The notes under the pieces were generated by a model that was not told the origin of the DNA, did not search any database, and saw only the letters and a program-made list of their open reading frames with translations. Shown one piece after another: positions 35,087-43,116 of a stretch of DNA of 64,000 bases; the first letter of the stretch is position 1, and each line of letters opens with the position of its first letter. The position numbers were made by a program, and so were the translations under genes. The DNA is from Streptomyces sp. R28. Its GTDB lineage: Bacteria > Actinomycetota > Actinomycetes > Streptomycetales > Streptomycetaceae. The stretch is from the NCBI RefSeq assembly GCF_041052385.1, contig NZ_CP163439.1, positions 4,887,001 through 4,951,000 on the forward strand, written 5' to 3'.

Positions 35087-35139
35087 GCGAGGACGTTAAT
35101 TCGAGTGAGCCGATTCCCCCACCCCGATACGGTCACAAG

Positions 35140-36027
35140 GTGATCGACATTCCGCAGGAGCTCGCCGCATCACAGCAGAAGTACAACGGGGAGGCGGGCC
35201 GCGCCTTCATCGCCGGACTCCCGGACCTGACGGCGGACTTCCTCGGCCGCTGGGAGCTGACGGTCGACGGACGGCCCATGCACGGAGTCACCGCCCTGGT
35301 CCTGCCCGTCCTGCGGCCCGACGGCACCCCGGCCGTCCTGAAGCTGCAACTCCTCGACGAGGAGAGCGAGGGCGAGCCGGTCGCGCTGCGCGTGTGGGAC
35401 GGCGACGGGGCGGTACGACTCCTCGACCACGACGAGCCCACCGGCACCATGCTCCTCGAACGCCTCGACTCGTCCCGCATGCTCGCGCACCACCCGGACC
35501 TCCACGAGTCCGTCCTGATCATCGCCCGCCTGCTGGCCCACCTCACGTCCGTCCCCGCCCCCGCCGGCCTGCGCCGCCTCGGCGACATCGCCCAGGACAT
35601 GCTGGAGCGGACACCCCGGGCCCTGGAGCACATCCCGGACCCCCAGGCCCGCCGGATCGTCGCCGACTGCGCCGCCGCCGTACGGGAGGTCGCGGGCGAG
35701 CCCGGCGACCGCCTCCTGCACTGGGACCTGCACGACGAGAACGTCCTCGCCTGCGAACGCTCCCCCTGGCTCGCCATCGACCCCAAGCCCCTCGCCGGCG
35801 ACCCCGGCTTCGAGCTGTGGCCCGCCCTCGACAACCGCTTCGACGCCGACGACGTCCGCTGGCGCTTCGACGCCATGACCGACGTACTCGGCCTGGACCG
35901 GGCACGCGCGCGTGCGTGGACGTACGGCCGGCTCCTGCAGAACTGCCTCTGGGACATCGAGGACGGCCGCCCGGTGGAGGAGCGCCAACTGGAAATCGCC
36001 AGGCGCCTGCGCGAGCCCCCCGGCTAA
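35140..36027 (+). CDS. Aminoglycoside/hydroxyurea phosphotransferase family kinase
   Basis: 295-residue kinase of the APH(6)/hydroxyurea-phosphotransferase family. The catalytic loop is LLHWDLHDENVLA and the metal-binding loop WLAIDPKPLAGDPGFELWPAL; the ATP-binding lysine is in PAVLKLQLLDEES. Members phosphorylate streptomycin or hydroxyurea; without an antibiotic cluster nearby this is best read as a general kinase of uncertain substrate. GTG start at 35140. It is followed at 9 bp by the GNAT gene, so the two probably form an operon. Confidence 0.85.
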   Translation: MIDIPQELAASQQKYNGEAGRAFIAGLPDLTADFLGRWELTVDGRPMHGVTALVLPVLRPDGTPAVLKLQLLDEESEGEPVALRVWDGDGAVRLLDHDEPTGTMLLERLDSSRMLAHHPDLHESVLIIARLLAHLTSVPAPAGLRRLGDIAQDMLERTPRALEHIPDPQARRIVADCAAAVREVAGEPGDRLLHWDLHDENVLACERSPWLAIDPKPLAGDPGFELWPALDNRFDADDVRWRFDAMTDVLGLDRARARAWTYGRLLQNCLWDIEDGRPVEERQLEIARRLREPPG

Positions 36028-36036
36028 CCTCACCTC

Positions 36037-36531
36037 ATGATTCGCCCCGCCACCTCCGCCGACGTCCCCGCCCTGCACACCCTGATCCGCGAACTCGCCG
36101 AGTACGAGAAGGCCCCGCACGAGGCGAAGGCCACCCCGCAGCAGCTCCACGAGGCCCTCTTCGGCGACCAACCGGCCGCCTACGCGCACATCGCGGCCGA
36201 CGACGCGAGCGGCGAGACCGTCGGCTGTGCGATCTGGTTCCTGAACTTCTCCACCTGGCGCGGCGTCCACGGCATCTACCTGGAGGACCTCTACGTCCGC
36301 CCCACCGCCCGGGGCGCCGGCCACGGCAAGGCCCTGCTCACCGAACTGGCCCGGCTGTGCGTGGAGCGCGGCTACGAGCGCCTGGAGTGGTCCGTGCTGA
36401 ACTGGAACACCCCTTCCATCGCCTTCTACGAGGCTCTCGGCGCCCGCCCTCAGGACGAGTGGACGGTGTACCGCCTGACGGACGACGCGCTCGCGAAACT
36501 GGGCGCCGCACCGGAGCACGAGGCGCTGTGA
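36037..36531 (+). CDS. GNAT N-acetyltransferase
   Basis: 164-residue acetyltransferase with MIRPATSADVPALHTLIREL at the start, the acetyl-CoA loop VRPTARGAGHGKALLTELA, and the C-terminal LNWNTPSIAFYEALGARP. The strand DFNSTWRGVHGIYLEDLYV-like region (IWFLNFSTWRGVHGIYLEDL) is typical of the diamine acetyltransferase (SSAT-like) subgroup. It is closely spaced after the phosphotransferase gene. Confidence 0.87.
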   Translation: MIRPATSADVPALHTLIRELAEYEKAPHEAKATPQQLHEALFGDQPAAYAHIAADDASGETVGCAIWFLNFSTWRGVHGIYLEDLYVRPTARGAGHGKALLTELARLCVERGYERLEWSVLNWNTPSIAFYEALGARPQDEWTVYRLTDDALAKLGAAPEHEAL

Positions 36532-36576
36532 ACGTCCTGCGCATGACACGCCACCGAACGGGCACGGCTCCCTGGC

Positions 36577-37725
36577 ATGAGCCCCACGCATATGCGCCGC
36601 ATGAACTCCCCCGCACCTGAGCCCGACTTCATCCCCGGCCTGGAACTCTCCCGCCGCTTCTACACCGACGCCGTACGCCCGTTGCTGGAGGAGGCCGCCC
36701 CAGGAGTCCCCCACTCCGCCGCCCGCATAGGCAGCGGCTCCGAGGTCCTCGGCTACGACACCCCGCGCTCCGCCGACCACGAGTGGGGCCCGCGCCTGCA
36801 GGTCTTCCTCCACCGCCACGACGTGCCCCGCCACGCCGCCCGCATCAGACACATGCTCGCCGAGCACCTCCCGAAGACGTTCCTCGGCCACCCGACGAAC
36901 TTCGCCCCGACCGGCGAGAGCCGCGACATCCGCGTCATGCGCCGCACCGACGGCCCCGTCCACCACCGCGTCGAAGTCACCGGCACCCCCATCTGGTTCA
37001 CCGACACCCTCGGCTTCGACCCGGCGCAGGGCATCACCCCGGCCGACTGGCTGGCCACCCCCACCCAGCTGCTCGCCGAGGTCACCGCGGGCGCCGTCTT
37101 CCACGACGGCCTGCACACCCTCACCCCGTTACGCCGAGCGCTGCGCTGGTACCCCCACGACGTCTGGCTGTACGTCCTGGCCTGCCAGTGGCAGCGCATC
37201 GCGCAGGAGGAGGCCTTCGTGGGCCGCGCGGGCGAGGTCGGCGACGAACTGGGCTCCGCCGTCACCGCCGCCCGCCTGGTCCGCGACCTGATGCGGCTCT
37301 GCCTCCTGATGGACCGCCGCTACCCGCCGTACGGCAAGTGGCTCGGCAGCGCCTTCGCCCGCACCCGCGTCGGCCCTCGCCTGACCCCCGACCTCACGGC
37401 CACCCTCGCCGCCACCGACTGGCACACCCGCGAACGGCACCTCACCCACGCGTACGAGATCGTCGCGCACCTGCACAACGAGCTCGCCCTGACCGACCGC
37501 GTCGCCCCCACCACGCGCCCGTACCACTCCCGCCCCTTCCGGGTGCTGCGCGCCGACCGCTTCACCGAGGCCCTCACCGCCCGCATCACCGACCCGGTCC
37601 TGCGCGACCTGCCGCTCGTCGGCGCGGTGGACCAGTTCCTCGACAGCACCGACGTCCTGACCCGCCCCGAACTCACCAGGGCCGCCGGCCAGAGCATGCG
37701 AAGGCCCGGGTCAGAACGGGTCTGA
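36577..37725 (+). CDS. DUF4037 domain protein (nucleotidyltransferase-like)
   Basis: 382-residue protein. IGSGSEVLGYDTPRSADHEWGPRLQVFL matches the DUF4037 N-terminal block, which resembles a nucleotidyltransferase fold: G-S-x-S then a D-x-E/D pair (DHEWGPR). The C-terminal part is helical (WYPHDVWLYVLACQWQRIAQ; MRLCLLMDRRYPPYGKWLG). The role is unknown. Start ATG at 36577, with a second ATG at 36601. Its last 15 bases overlap the converging acyltransferase gene. Confidence 0.82.
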   Translation: MSPTHMRRMNSPAPEPDFIPGLELSRRFYTDAVRPLLEEAAPGVPHSAARIGSGSEVLGYDTPRSADHEWGPRLQVFLHRHDVPRHAARIRHMLAEHLPKTFLGHPTNFAPTGESRDIRVMRRTDGPVHHRVEVTGTPIWFTDTLGFDPAQGITPADWLATPTQLLAEVTAGAVFHDGLHTLTPLRRALRWYPHDVWLYVLACQWQRIAQEEAFVGRAGEVGDELGSAVTAARLVRDLMRLCLLMDRRYPPYGKWLGSAFARTRVGPRLTPDLTATLAATDWHTRERHLTHAYEIVAHLHNELALTDRVAPTTRPYHSRPFRVLRADRFTEALTARITDPVLRDLPLVGAVDQFLDSTDVLTRPELTRAAGQSMRRPGSERV

Positions 37726-38955
37726 CGCCGCGACCGCTTTCAGCTCCCGCTCCACGGCCTCGCCGATCGCCCCGGCGTCACCCCCGCGCAGGTTGCTGAC
37801 GACGGTGAGGGTGTAGGCGTCGGCGGTGTGCACGAGGCAGAGGTTCGCCGTGCCCGGCGGGGAGAGCTGCGGCAGGGGGACGATGCGCGACAGGGGACGG
37901 CCGTGCAAGTGGCTGGGGTTGTCCCGCCACTTGAAAGCGGTGCACAGGCTCGTGGTGAGTTCCGGGCGTGCCAGCCTCTTGGCCATCACCCCGGCCAGCC
38001 ACGGCACGGTACGTGCGGCGGCCTGCAGCGCCGGGAGGATCGCGCGATGGGCGTCGCAGCGTCCGTCGAACGCCGCGACCTCCTCCTGGCACGCCTGCAG
38101 GCGCGCCACCGGGGAGGCGAGGTCGACGGGCAGCGCCATGCGCAGCGCGGTGACGCCGTTGCCGAGGTGATGGGCGTTGTGGCGGGTCCGCAGGTCCACC
38201 GGCACCGTGGCGTAGAAGGGGGTGGGTCCCTTCGGCCAGGACCGCAGGGGCCCGTGGCAGGCGCGCAGGGCACCGGCGTACGTGCTCAGCAGAAGCTCGT
38301 TGAGTGTCGATCCGCGCCCGCCCGCCGGCCGGCAGCGGGCCGTGCGCATGATCTGCGGGTCGAGCTCGACCACGGCCACCGACGGCCACGGTTCACCAGG
38401 GGGAGCCGACGGGAGGGGCTGGCCCGGGACCCCGATACGACGCAGTTCCCTGCACACCGTGGCGGGAGGGACGGCAGGGCGCTGCTGCCCCGCCGCGAGC
38501 GGGTGTGCCGCCCCCTGTCCGAGCGGCCCCGGCGCCACCGCGTCATCCATCAGCAGCCGGAACAGAGTCTCCAGGGACCTGCCGTCCAGCAGCGCGTGAT
38601 GGGCGAACAGCACGATGGCCTGCCGCGTGACCAGCAGCCGCCACAGGGGCCGTTCGACCGGCAGCCGGTGACTGACACCGTCGGTGAGCAGGGATTCCAG
38701 CTCCTGGTCCGTGGCGGTGATGTGGGCGGCGGGATCGAACGGCCGGGCCGCCGACCACCGGTGGCCCGACAGCGCCGCCGGCCCGGCGGGGGGCTGGAGG
38801 ACCAGGCTCATCCGAGCCAGCCCGCCCCACCGGTCACGTACCCGGGACCGCACCTGTGCCAGGTCGAACGGCCCTTGGGGAAACACCGCCGCGATGCCGA
38901 TCGTCCCCGGCATTCCGTTGCGGAGGTGCCCTTCCTCGATGGCCGTCAGCCTCAT
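37711..38955 (-). CDS. HHxxxDG acyltransferase B (WS/DGAT- or PapA-like, condensation superfamily)
   Basis: 414-residue protein of the CoA/ACP-dependent acyltransferase (condensation-domain) superfamily. The catalytic motif AHHALLDGRSLE is complete (H119, H120, D124, G125). Family features include MRLTAIEEGHLRN at the start, the second-domain segment VPVDLRTRHNAHHLGNGVTALRM and the C-terminal VHTADAYTLTVVSNLRGG. Such enzymes esterify alcohols with acyl-CoA or acyl-ACP (wax esters, triacylglycerol, PDIM). ATG at 38955 has GAGAGG upstream. It is the last gene of the operon and is clearly paralogous to acyltransferase A at 40523-41797. Confidence 0.82.
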   Translation of the reverse strand: MRLTAIEEGHLRNGMPGTIGIAAVFPQGPFDLAQVRSRVRDRWGGLARMSLVLQPPAGPAALSGHRWSAARPFDPAAHITATDQELESLLTDGVSHRLPVERPLWRLLVTRQAIVLFAHHALLDGRSLETLFRLLMDDAVAPGPLGQGAAHPLAAGQQRPAVPPATVCRELRRIGVPGQPLPSAPPGEPWPSVAVVELDPQIMRTARCRPAGGRGSTLNELLLSTYAGALRACHGPLRSWPKGPTPFYATVPVDLRTRHNAHHLGNGVTALRMALPVDLASPVARLQACQEEVAAFDGRCDAHRAILPALQAAARTVPWLAGVMAKRLARPELTTSLCTAFKWRDNPSHLHGRPLSRIVPLPQLSPPGTANLCLVHTADAYTLTVVSNLRGGDAGAIGEAVERELKAVAASDPF

Positions 38956-39004
38956 GTTCCAGCCTCTCGTTCCCAAGTCCCCCCTGGGTGCCCGCCTCCC
39001 GTGA

Positions 39005-40213
39005 TCAGGCGTGGGGCGAATCGAAGACGACACAGGCGTTGTGGCCCCCGAAGGCGAAGCTGTTGCTGATCACCGGCCCGTCCGGGATCTTGCGTGGCTC
39101 GGCGGTGACCACATCCAGTTCGCATCGCGGGTCCAGCCGCGTGAGATGAGCCGTCGGCGGCGCGAGCCCTTCATGCACGGACCACGCCGTGATCACGGCC
39201 TCCAGCGCTCCCGCGAGCCCCAACCCGTGCCCGGTCACAGCCTTGGGGGCGGTGACCGGCACCGCGCGCGGGCCGAACAGAGCAGTGATCGCCTGCGCTT
39301 CCGCGAGGTCGTTCAGCTCGGTGCCGGTGCCGTGCGCGTTGACATGGGTCACGGCGTCGGCCGTCGTACCGGCGTCGGCGAGCGCCTGCTCCATGCACGC
39401 CCGCGCACCGGCGCCGTCGGGATGCGGTGCCGTGAGGTGGTGGGCGTCGGAGGTACGGCCGTACCCGGTCAGCGTGGCGTAGATCCGGGCGCCCCGCGCG
39501 CGGGCGAGGTCCAGCCGTTCCAGCACCAGGAACGCCGCCCCCTCGGCGAGGACGAATCCCCGCCGCCCGACATCGAACGGCCGTGACGCGGCAGCGGGAT
39601 CCTCGCACTCGGTGACCATCGCCCCGGCCCGCCCGAAGGCCAGCGCGGTCGTCGGGGTCAGCGGGCTGTCATGGCCTCCTGCCACCACCACGTCCGCACA
39701 CCCGGCCCGGATCATCTGCATCGCCTCACCCACCGCATGCGTGCCGGAGGCACAGGCGGTGGAGACCGTCAGACTCGGGCCGGTGATACCGAGCCGGGCG
39801 CTGATCCAGTACGCCCCCGCGTTGTGCATCAGCCGAGGCGCGTACAGCACGTCGGGATGCCCGATGCCGTTCTCCTGACTGATCACCCCGCCGTACCCGG
39901 TGCCGGTGACCACCGCCCGCCGGCCGGCCGCGACATGGAGTCCGCCGGCGTCCTCGACGGCGTCCGCGGCCGCGCACACGGCCATCTGCACCGAACGGTC
40001 GGCCCGCCGTACCTCCTTGGGCGTCAGATAGCCGGCCGGATCGAAGTCGGACATCGCACACGCCGGGTACACGACGGTGCCCTCGTCGTCGAAGACATGC
40101 AGCGACGTCGCCGAACGGCACTCCGCCAGGCTCTCCCACAGCGCTGCCGGACTCGCCCCGGCGGCGCACCGCACTCCCAGGCCAGTGACGGCGACAGCGG
40201 GTCGGCGGGTCAT
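39005..40213 (-). CDS. Beta-ketoacyl-ACP synthase (FabF-like ketosynthase)
   Basis: 402-residue condensing enzyme. The Cys-His-His triad is intact: C154 in VSTACASGTHA, H294 in VNAHGTGTELND and H329 in AVTGHGLGLAGALE. It is therefore an active synthase, not a chain-length factor. It overlaps the upstream ACP gene by ATGA, a sign of coupling. There is no ketoreductase, dehydratase, acyltransferase or second ketosynthase subunit, unlike a type II PKS or FAS operon, so reduction steps must come from housekeeping enzymes or be absent. Confidence 0.92.
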   Translation of the reverse strand: MTRRPAVAVTGLGVRCAAGASPAALWESLAECRSATSLHVFDDEGTVVYPACAMSDFDPAGYLTPKEVRRADRSVQMAVCAAADAVEDAGGLHVAAGRRAVVTGTGYGGVISQENGIGHPDVLYAPRLMHNAGAYWISARLGITGPSLTVSTACASGTHAVGEAMQMIRAGCADVVVAGGHDSPLTPTTALAFGRAGAMVTECEDPAAASRPFDVGRRGFVLAEGAAFLVLERLDLARARGARIYATLTGYGRTSDAHHLTAPHPDGAGARACMEQALADAGTTADAVTHVNAHGTGTELNDLAEAQAITALFGPRAVPVTAPKAVTGHGLGLAGALEAVITAWSVHEGLAPPTAHLTRLDPRCELDVVTAEPRKIPDGPVISNSFAFGGHNACVVFDSPHA

Positions 40214-40485
40214 CGGGCGAGGGGGCTGTGGCCGGCATGGGTGCGCAGCCTCACGATGAGGTCGGCCACATCACCCACGGTGGACACTCCGGCCTTGTCG
40301 GTCCCCTTCAGGGACACGCCGAACAACTCCTCCGACGCCACTTCCAGTTCGGTGATGTCCAGGCTGTCGGCTCCCAGGTCGGCCACCAGCCGGGCCTGCG
40401 GCACGACCGCCTCCGGCGGGACCGACATCACTCGCGCGCACAGCGGGCGCAGTGCTTCCCATACGTCGCCGTGTTCCACATCCAT
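40210..40485 (-). CDS. Acyl carrier protein
   Basis: 91-residue carrier. LGADSLDITEL holds the phosphopantetheine-accepting serine (S41), and the helix before and after it fit the four-helix ACP fold. The tail is longer and more basic (RLRTHAGHSPLAR) than in fatty-acid ACP. GGAGATGGAGG precedes the ATG. It follows acyltransferase A by 37 bp and overlaps the ketosynthase, so it is the dedicated carrier of this operon. Confidence 0.93.
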   Translation of the reverse strand: MDVEHGDVWEALRPLCARVMSVPPEAVVPQARLVADLGADSLDITELEVASEELFGVSLKGTDKAGVSTVGDVADLIVRLRTHAGHSPLAR

Positions 40486-40522
40486 GCAACTGCCTCCATC
40501 TCCTGGTGCCGTCAGGGCTGAC

Positions 40523-41797
40523 TCACACCGACGGCGTCGCCGTCCGGGCCCATGTCTCGAACTCCGTGACGACCGCGTCGGCGAGCCGTCTCGCGTCGTT
40601 CGGGCGCAGGTTGCACACCACGGTGAGCGTGAACGCGTCCCCCGCCTGTGCCAGGGCGAAGCTGACCGTGCCCGGGTGCTGCAAGGGCGGCAGCCCGACC
40701 GTGCGCACGAGCCGACGGTCCTGGAAGGTGCTCGATCCGCCGGGCCACTTCATGGCCGTGGTCGCGGTCGCCGCGAAGCAGGAGTGCCGGCCGCGGTCGG
40801 CCAGCAGCCCGGTCACCCACGGGCCCGTCCGGCGCACCGCCTCCGCCGCGGGGAACAGCACGGTGGCGTGTACCGCGGCCCGGTCGGGGACGGTGGCCAT
40901 CGCGGCCTGACACGCCCGCAGCCGCGCCACGGGACCGTCCACGTCGACGGGCAACGGAACCCGAACGACCGTGAGCGTGTTCCCGAGCTCTCTCGGATTC
41001 GCCCGGGTGCGCAGATCACACGGTACGGCCGTGTACACGGGTTCATCCCGCTGCCGCCACCGCCGTACCGGACCGTACTGGGCCCGCAGCGCCCCGGCCA
41101 CCGCACCCACGAGCAGCTCGTTCAACGTCGCACCCCGGCCGTCGGCCGGCTGCCGGCGCGCGGACCGGACGGTGTGCGCGGACAGTTCGCTCACCGCGAC
41201 CGAGGGGTACGTCTGCTCCGCCGGCCGCATCGGAAGGGCCTGTCCCCCGGCCGCCATCACCCTGAGCTCCCTGCCCGCCGCCCGCAGCCCGGTACGCGCG
41301 AGCGGCACCGACCGGCCCGACTCCCTCGTCTCCACAGGGCTGTCCATCAACAGGCGCATCAACGTCGCCAGGGAGCGCCCGTCCAGCAGCACATGCTGGG
41401 CCACGAGCGCCAGCGCGAAGTCGCCGCCGTGCGCCGCGTCCGGGACCACGAAGAGCCGCCAGGGCGGCACCCGGCCGACGAGCGGCCGGTCCACGCTCTC
41501 CGCCCACAGGTCGTCCAACTTGTTGCGTGCCACGGTGACATGTACAGCCGGATCGAACGGCCCCGGTACGGCCCACCGAACCCGCCCCGGCCGCGCCGTC
41601 CCGCCGTCGCCAGGTGAACGGTCGAGCACACAGTTCATCCGCTCCAGACCCGTCCACCGCTCGGCGACGCGCGCCCGCACCCGATCCACATCGGGCTGCT
41701 CACCGGCGAAGACCGTCGCCAGTCCGATGACTCCCGGACACCCGTTGAGCAGCAACATCTCGTCGGCACAGGACAGTCTCATGCGATACGTCGCCAT
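40523..41797 (-). CDS. HHxxxDG acyltransferase A (WS/DGAT- or PapA-like; variant QHxxxDG)
   Basis: 424-residue paralogue of acyltransferase B with the same two-domain layout. The two align along their length (VPCDLRTRANPRELGNTLTV; GDAFTLTVVCNLRPNDARR). The motif reads AQHVLLDG: the first histidine is glutamine (Q134), while the second, catalytic histidine (H135), D139 and G140 are kept. ATG at 41797 has GGAAGAGG directly upstream; an inner ATG at 41782 is the position matching the start of B. It is the first gene of the operon, only 43 bp after a hairpin that ends the preceding small-secreted-protein gene. Confidence 0.82.
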   Translation of the reverse strand: MATYRMRLSCADEMLLLNGCPGVIGLATVFAGEQPDVDRVRARVAERWTGLERMNCVLDRSPGDGGTARPGRVRWAVPGPFDPAVHVTVARNKLDDLWAESVDRPLVGRVPPWRLFVVPDAAHGGDFALALVAQHVLLDGRSLATLMRLLMDSPVETRESGRSVPLARTGLRAAGRELRVMAAGGQALPMRPAEQTYPSVAVSELSAHTVRSARRQPADGRGATLNELLVGAVAGALRAQYGPVRRWRQRDEPVYTAVPCDLRTRANPRELGNTLTVVRVPLPVDVDGPVARLRACQAAMATVPDRAAVHATVLFPAAEAVRRTGPWVTGLLADRGRHSCFAATATTAMKWPGGSSTFQDRRLVRTVGLPPLQHPGTVSFALAQAGDAFTLTVVCNLRPNDARRLADAVVTEFETWARTATPSV

Positions 41798-41840
41798 CCT
41801 CTTCCTTTGCTGTCCGCCGCCGACGAGCTCCGACCTCACA

Positions 41841-41877
41841 GTCCGACGCCCGCCCCGTGGTGGAGCGGGCGTCGGAC
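41841..41877 (-). terminator. Hairpin between small secreted protein gene and lipid operon
   Basis: Perfect 13-bp stem GTCCGACGCCCGC / GCGGGCGTCGGAC with an 11-nt loop. It starts 18 bp after the stop of the 41895 gene and ends 43 bp before the acyltransferase A start, leaving little room for a separate promoter. Confidence 0.85.
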
Positions 41878-41894
41878 CTAACGCTTCACACGGG

Positions 41895-42173
41895 CTACTT
41901 GACCGCGCTGTTGCAGCCCATGTCCGAACCGAGGTGGCTGGGCTGCGCACCCGGCGACCCTTCGCCGTTGAGCGCGTTGGCCACCGCGCCGTTGAGGACG
42001 CCGAGGCTGCCGAGGACGTCGATGTTCATGTCGTGCGAGCGGCACTCGATGCCCTGCGTGATGTCGAGGTCGTGGGCCCCACCCTCACCGTGCGCGAAGG
42101 CGGTGCCGACGCCGAGGGAACCGACACTGCCGAGGACGGCGCCCAGGAGGGCGACCTTGTGAAGCTTGTGCAT
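41895..42173 (-). CDS. Small secreted protein, SHD-NGEG two-cysteine family (copy 1)
   Basis: 92-residue exported protein. Signal peptide MHKLHKVALLGAVLGSVGSL.. with cleavage near AFA-H. The mature part has the family pattern C-R-SHD-x-N-x-DVLG..G.LNG...N.LNGEG..G.Q..HLGS.MGCN with exactly two cysteines. It is paralogous to the proteins at 44509 and 45061. It is glycine- and asparagine-rich and small, so it probably lies on the surface or in the matrix. It is neither a chaplin nor a rodlin by motif. Function is unknown. It is the only copy upstream of the lipid operon and might be cotranscribed with it. Confidence 0.85.
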   Translation of the reverse strand: MHKLHKVALLGAVLGSVGSLGVGTAFAHGEGGAHDLDITQGIECRSHDMNIDVLGSLGVLNGAVANALNGEGSPGAQPSHLGSDMGCNSAVK

Positions 42174-42249
42174 TACTTCTCCGTTGGTCTAGCAGATGTG
42201 CTGTGCAGCAGATCGAGTTGGGACGGTGGACACGTACGGCAAAAGGCCC

Positions 42250-43116
42250 TCAGCCGAGTCGGGGCAGCCCCAACTGGCCCACGGGAGGTGCCGCGACCTG
42301 TCCGAGGCCGAGCCCGGGAACCTGCGGTGCGCTCGCCGGCGAGAGCAGCGGGTTGATGAGCGGGTTCACCTGGGGGTTGACCTGCGGGTTCACCTGCGGC
42401 GCGACACGCGGCGGGGGCTCCGGGTTGAAGACCTGAGGCGCGTTGACCTGCGGAGCGACCTGCGGCATGACCTGGGGCGCCGTCTGCGGGGTGACCTGCG
42501 GCACGACCTGCGACACCGGCGACTGCTGCGGGGCGGCCTGCTGCTGGGCGTGCGGCGCGCTGGAGGCCTGGGCGGCGCCACCCGATGCGGCCGAGGCGGA
42601 GGCATAGCCGCTCTGGTGCTGCGGGGCGGGCGCCGGAGCCGGGGCGGGCGCCGGAGCCGGAGCGGGCGCCGGAGCCGGAGCGGGCGCCGGAGCCGGAGCG
42701 GGCGCCGGAGCCGGAGCGGGCGCCGGGGCCTGGTACTGAGGTGCCTGCTGCGGGTGGGGCTGCGGAGCCGAGGCCTGCGCGGTACCCGTCGAACGAGCCT
42801 CGGCGACGGCCTGCTGAGGTGCCTGGTACTGGGGTGCGGGGGCCGCGTACTGGGGCGGCGCGTACTGGGGAGCGGGTGCCGGGGCGTACTGAGGTGGCGC
42901 GTACTGCGGCGCGGGCGCCGGGGCCGCGTACTGGGGCGGCGCGTAGTAGGGAGCGGGTGCCGGGGCGTACTGAGGCGCCGGGTACTCGGGAGCAGGCGCC
43001 GGGGCACCGTTGTACCCGGCGGGATAGTAGTCGGCGGCCTCGCTGACGCCGGCGCCGATGGCGGTCAGACCGCCGGCCGCCGCTACGACGAGCGCGGCCT
43101 TGTGAAGCTTGCGCAT
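42250..43116 (-). CDS. Secreted proline/alanine/glutamine-rich repeat protein
   Basis: 288-residue exported low-complexity protein. After the signal peptide MRKLHKAALVVAAAGGLTAI.. come APAPQYAPPQYA repeats (about 35-110), a continuous Ala-Pro run of about 40 residues (130-170), a Gln/Ser/Ala segment, and a C-terminal array of PQVNP/PQVxP units (about 200-255) ending VGQLGLPRLG. It has no cysteine in the mature part. It looks like an extended wall-spanning or structural protein. The repeats are encoded by tandem DNA repeats, so length probably varies between strains. Confidence 0.8.
   Translation of the reverse strand: MRKLHKAALVVAAAGGLTAIGAGVSEAADYYPAGYNGAPAPAPEYPAPQYAPAPAPYYAPPQYAAPAPAPQYAPPQYAPAPAPQYAPPQYAAPAPQYQAPQQAVAEARSTGTAQASAPQPHPQQAPQYQAPAPAPAPAPAPAPAPAPAPAPAPAPAPAPAPAPAPQHQSGYASASAASGGAAQASSAPHAQQQAAPQQSPVSQVVPQVTPQTAPQVMPQVAPQVNAPQVFNPEPPPRVAPQVNPQVNPQVNPLINPLLSPASAPQVPGLGLGQVAAPPVGQLGLPRLG
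42626..42728. repeat. 18-bp tandem repeat GCGGGCGCCGGAGCCGGA (5.7 copies)
   Basis: Nearly perfect copies encode the Ala-Pro run of the preceding protein on the minus strand. Longer imperfect repeats encoding the QYAPPQYAPAPAP blocks follow at about 42830-42985. Confidence 0.9.

Noticed and set aside
35140..36531. Antibiotic-resistance island (APH-like kinase plus acetyltransferase)
   Set aside because: Both belong to broad families with many housekeeping members; no antibiotic cluster or mobile element lies nearby.
35170..37116. Long minus-strand frame of about 648 codons opposite the kinase, GNAT and DUF4037 genes
   Set aside because: Shadow of three well-supported plus-strand genes.
39005..41797. 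Type II polyketide or ordinary fatty-acid cluster
   Set aside because: Only one ketosynthase with an active cysteine; no chain-length factor, ketoreductase, cyclase or malonyl transferase.
42626..42985. CRISPR or satellite array
   Set aside because: The repeats are in frame and encode the Ala/Pro and QYAPP repeats of a secreted protein.
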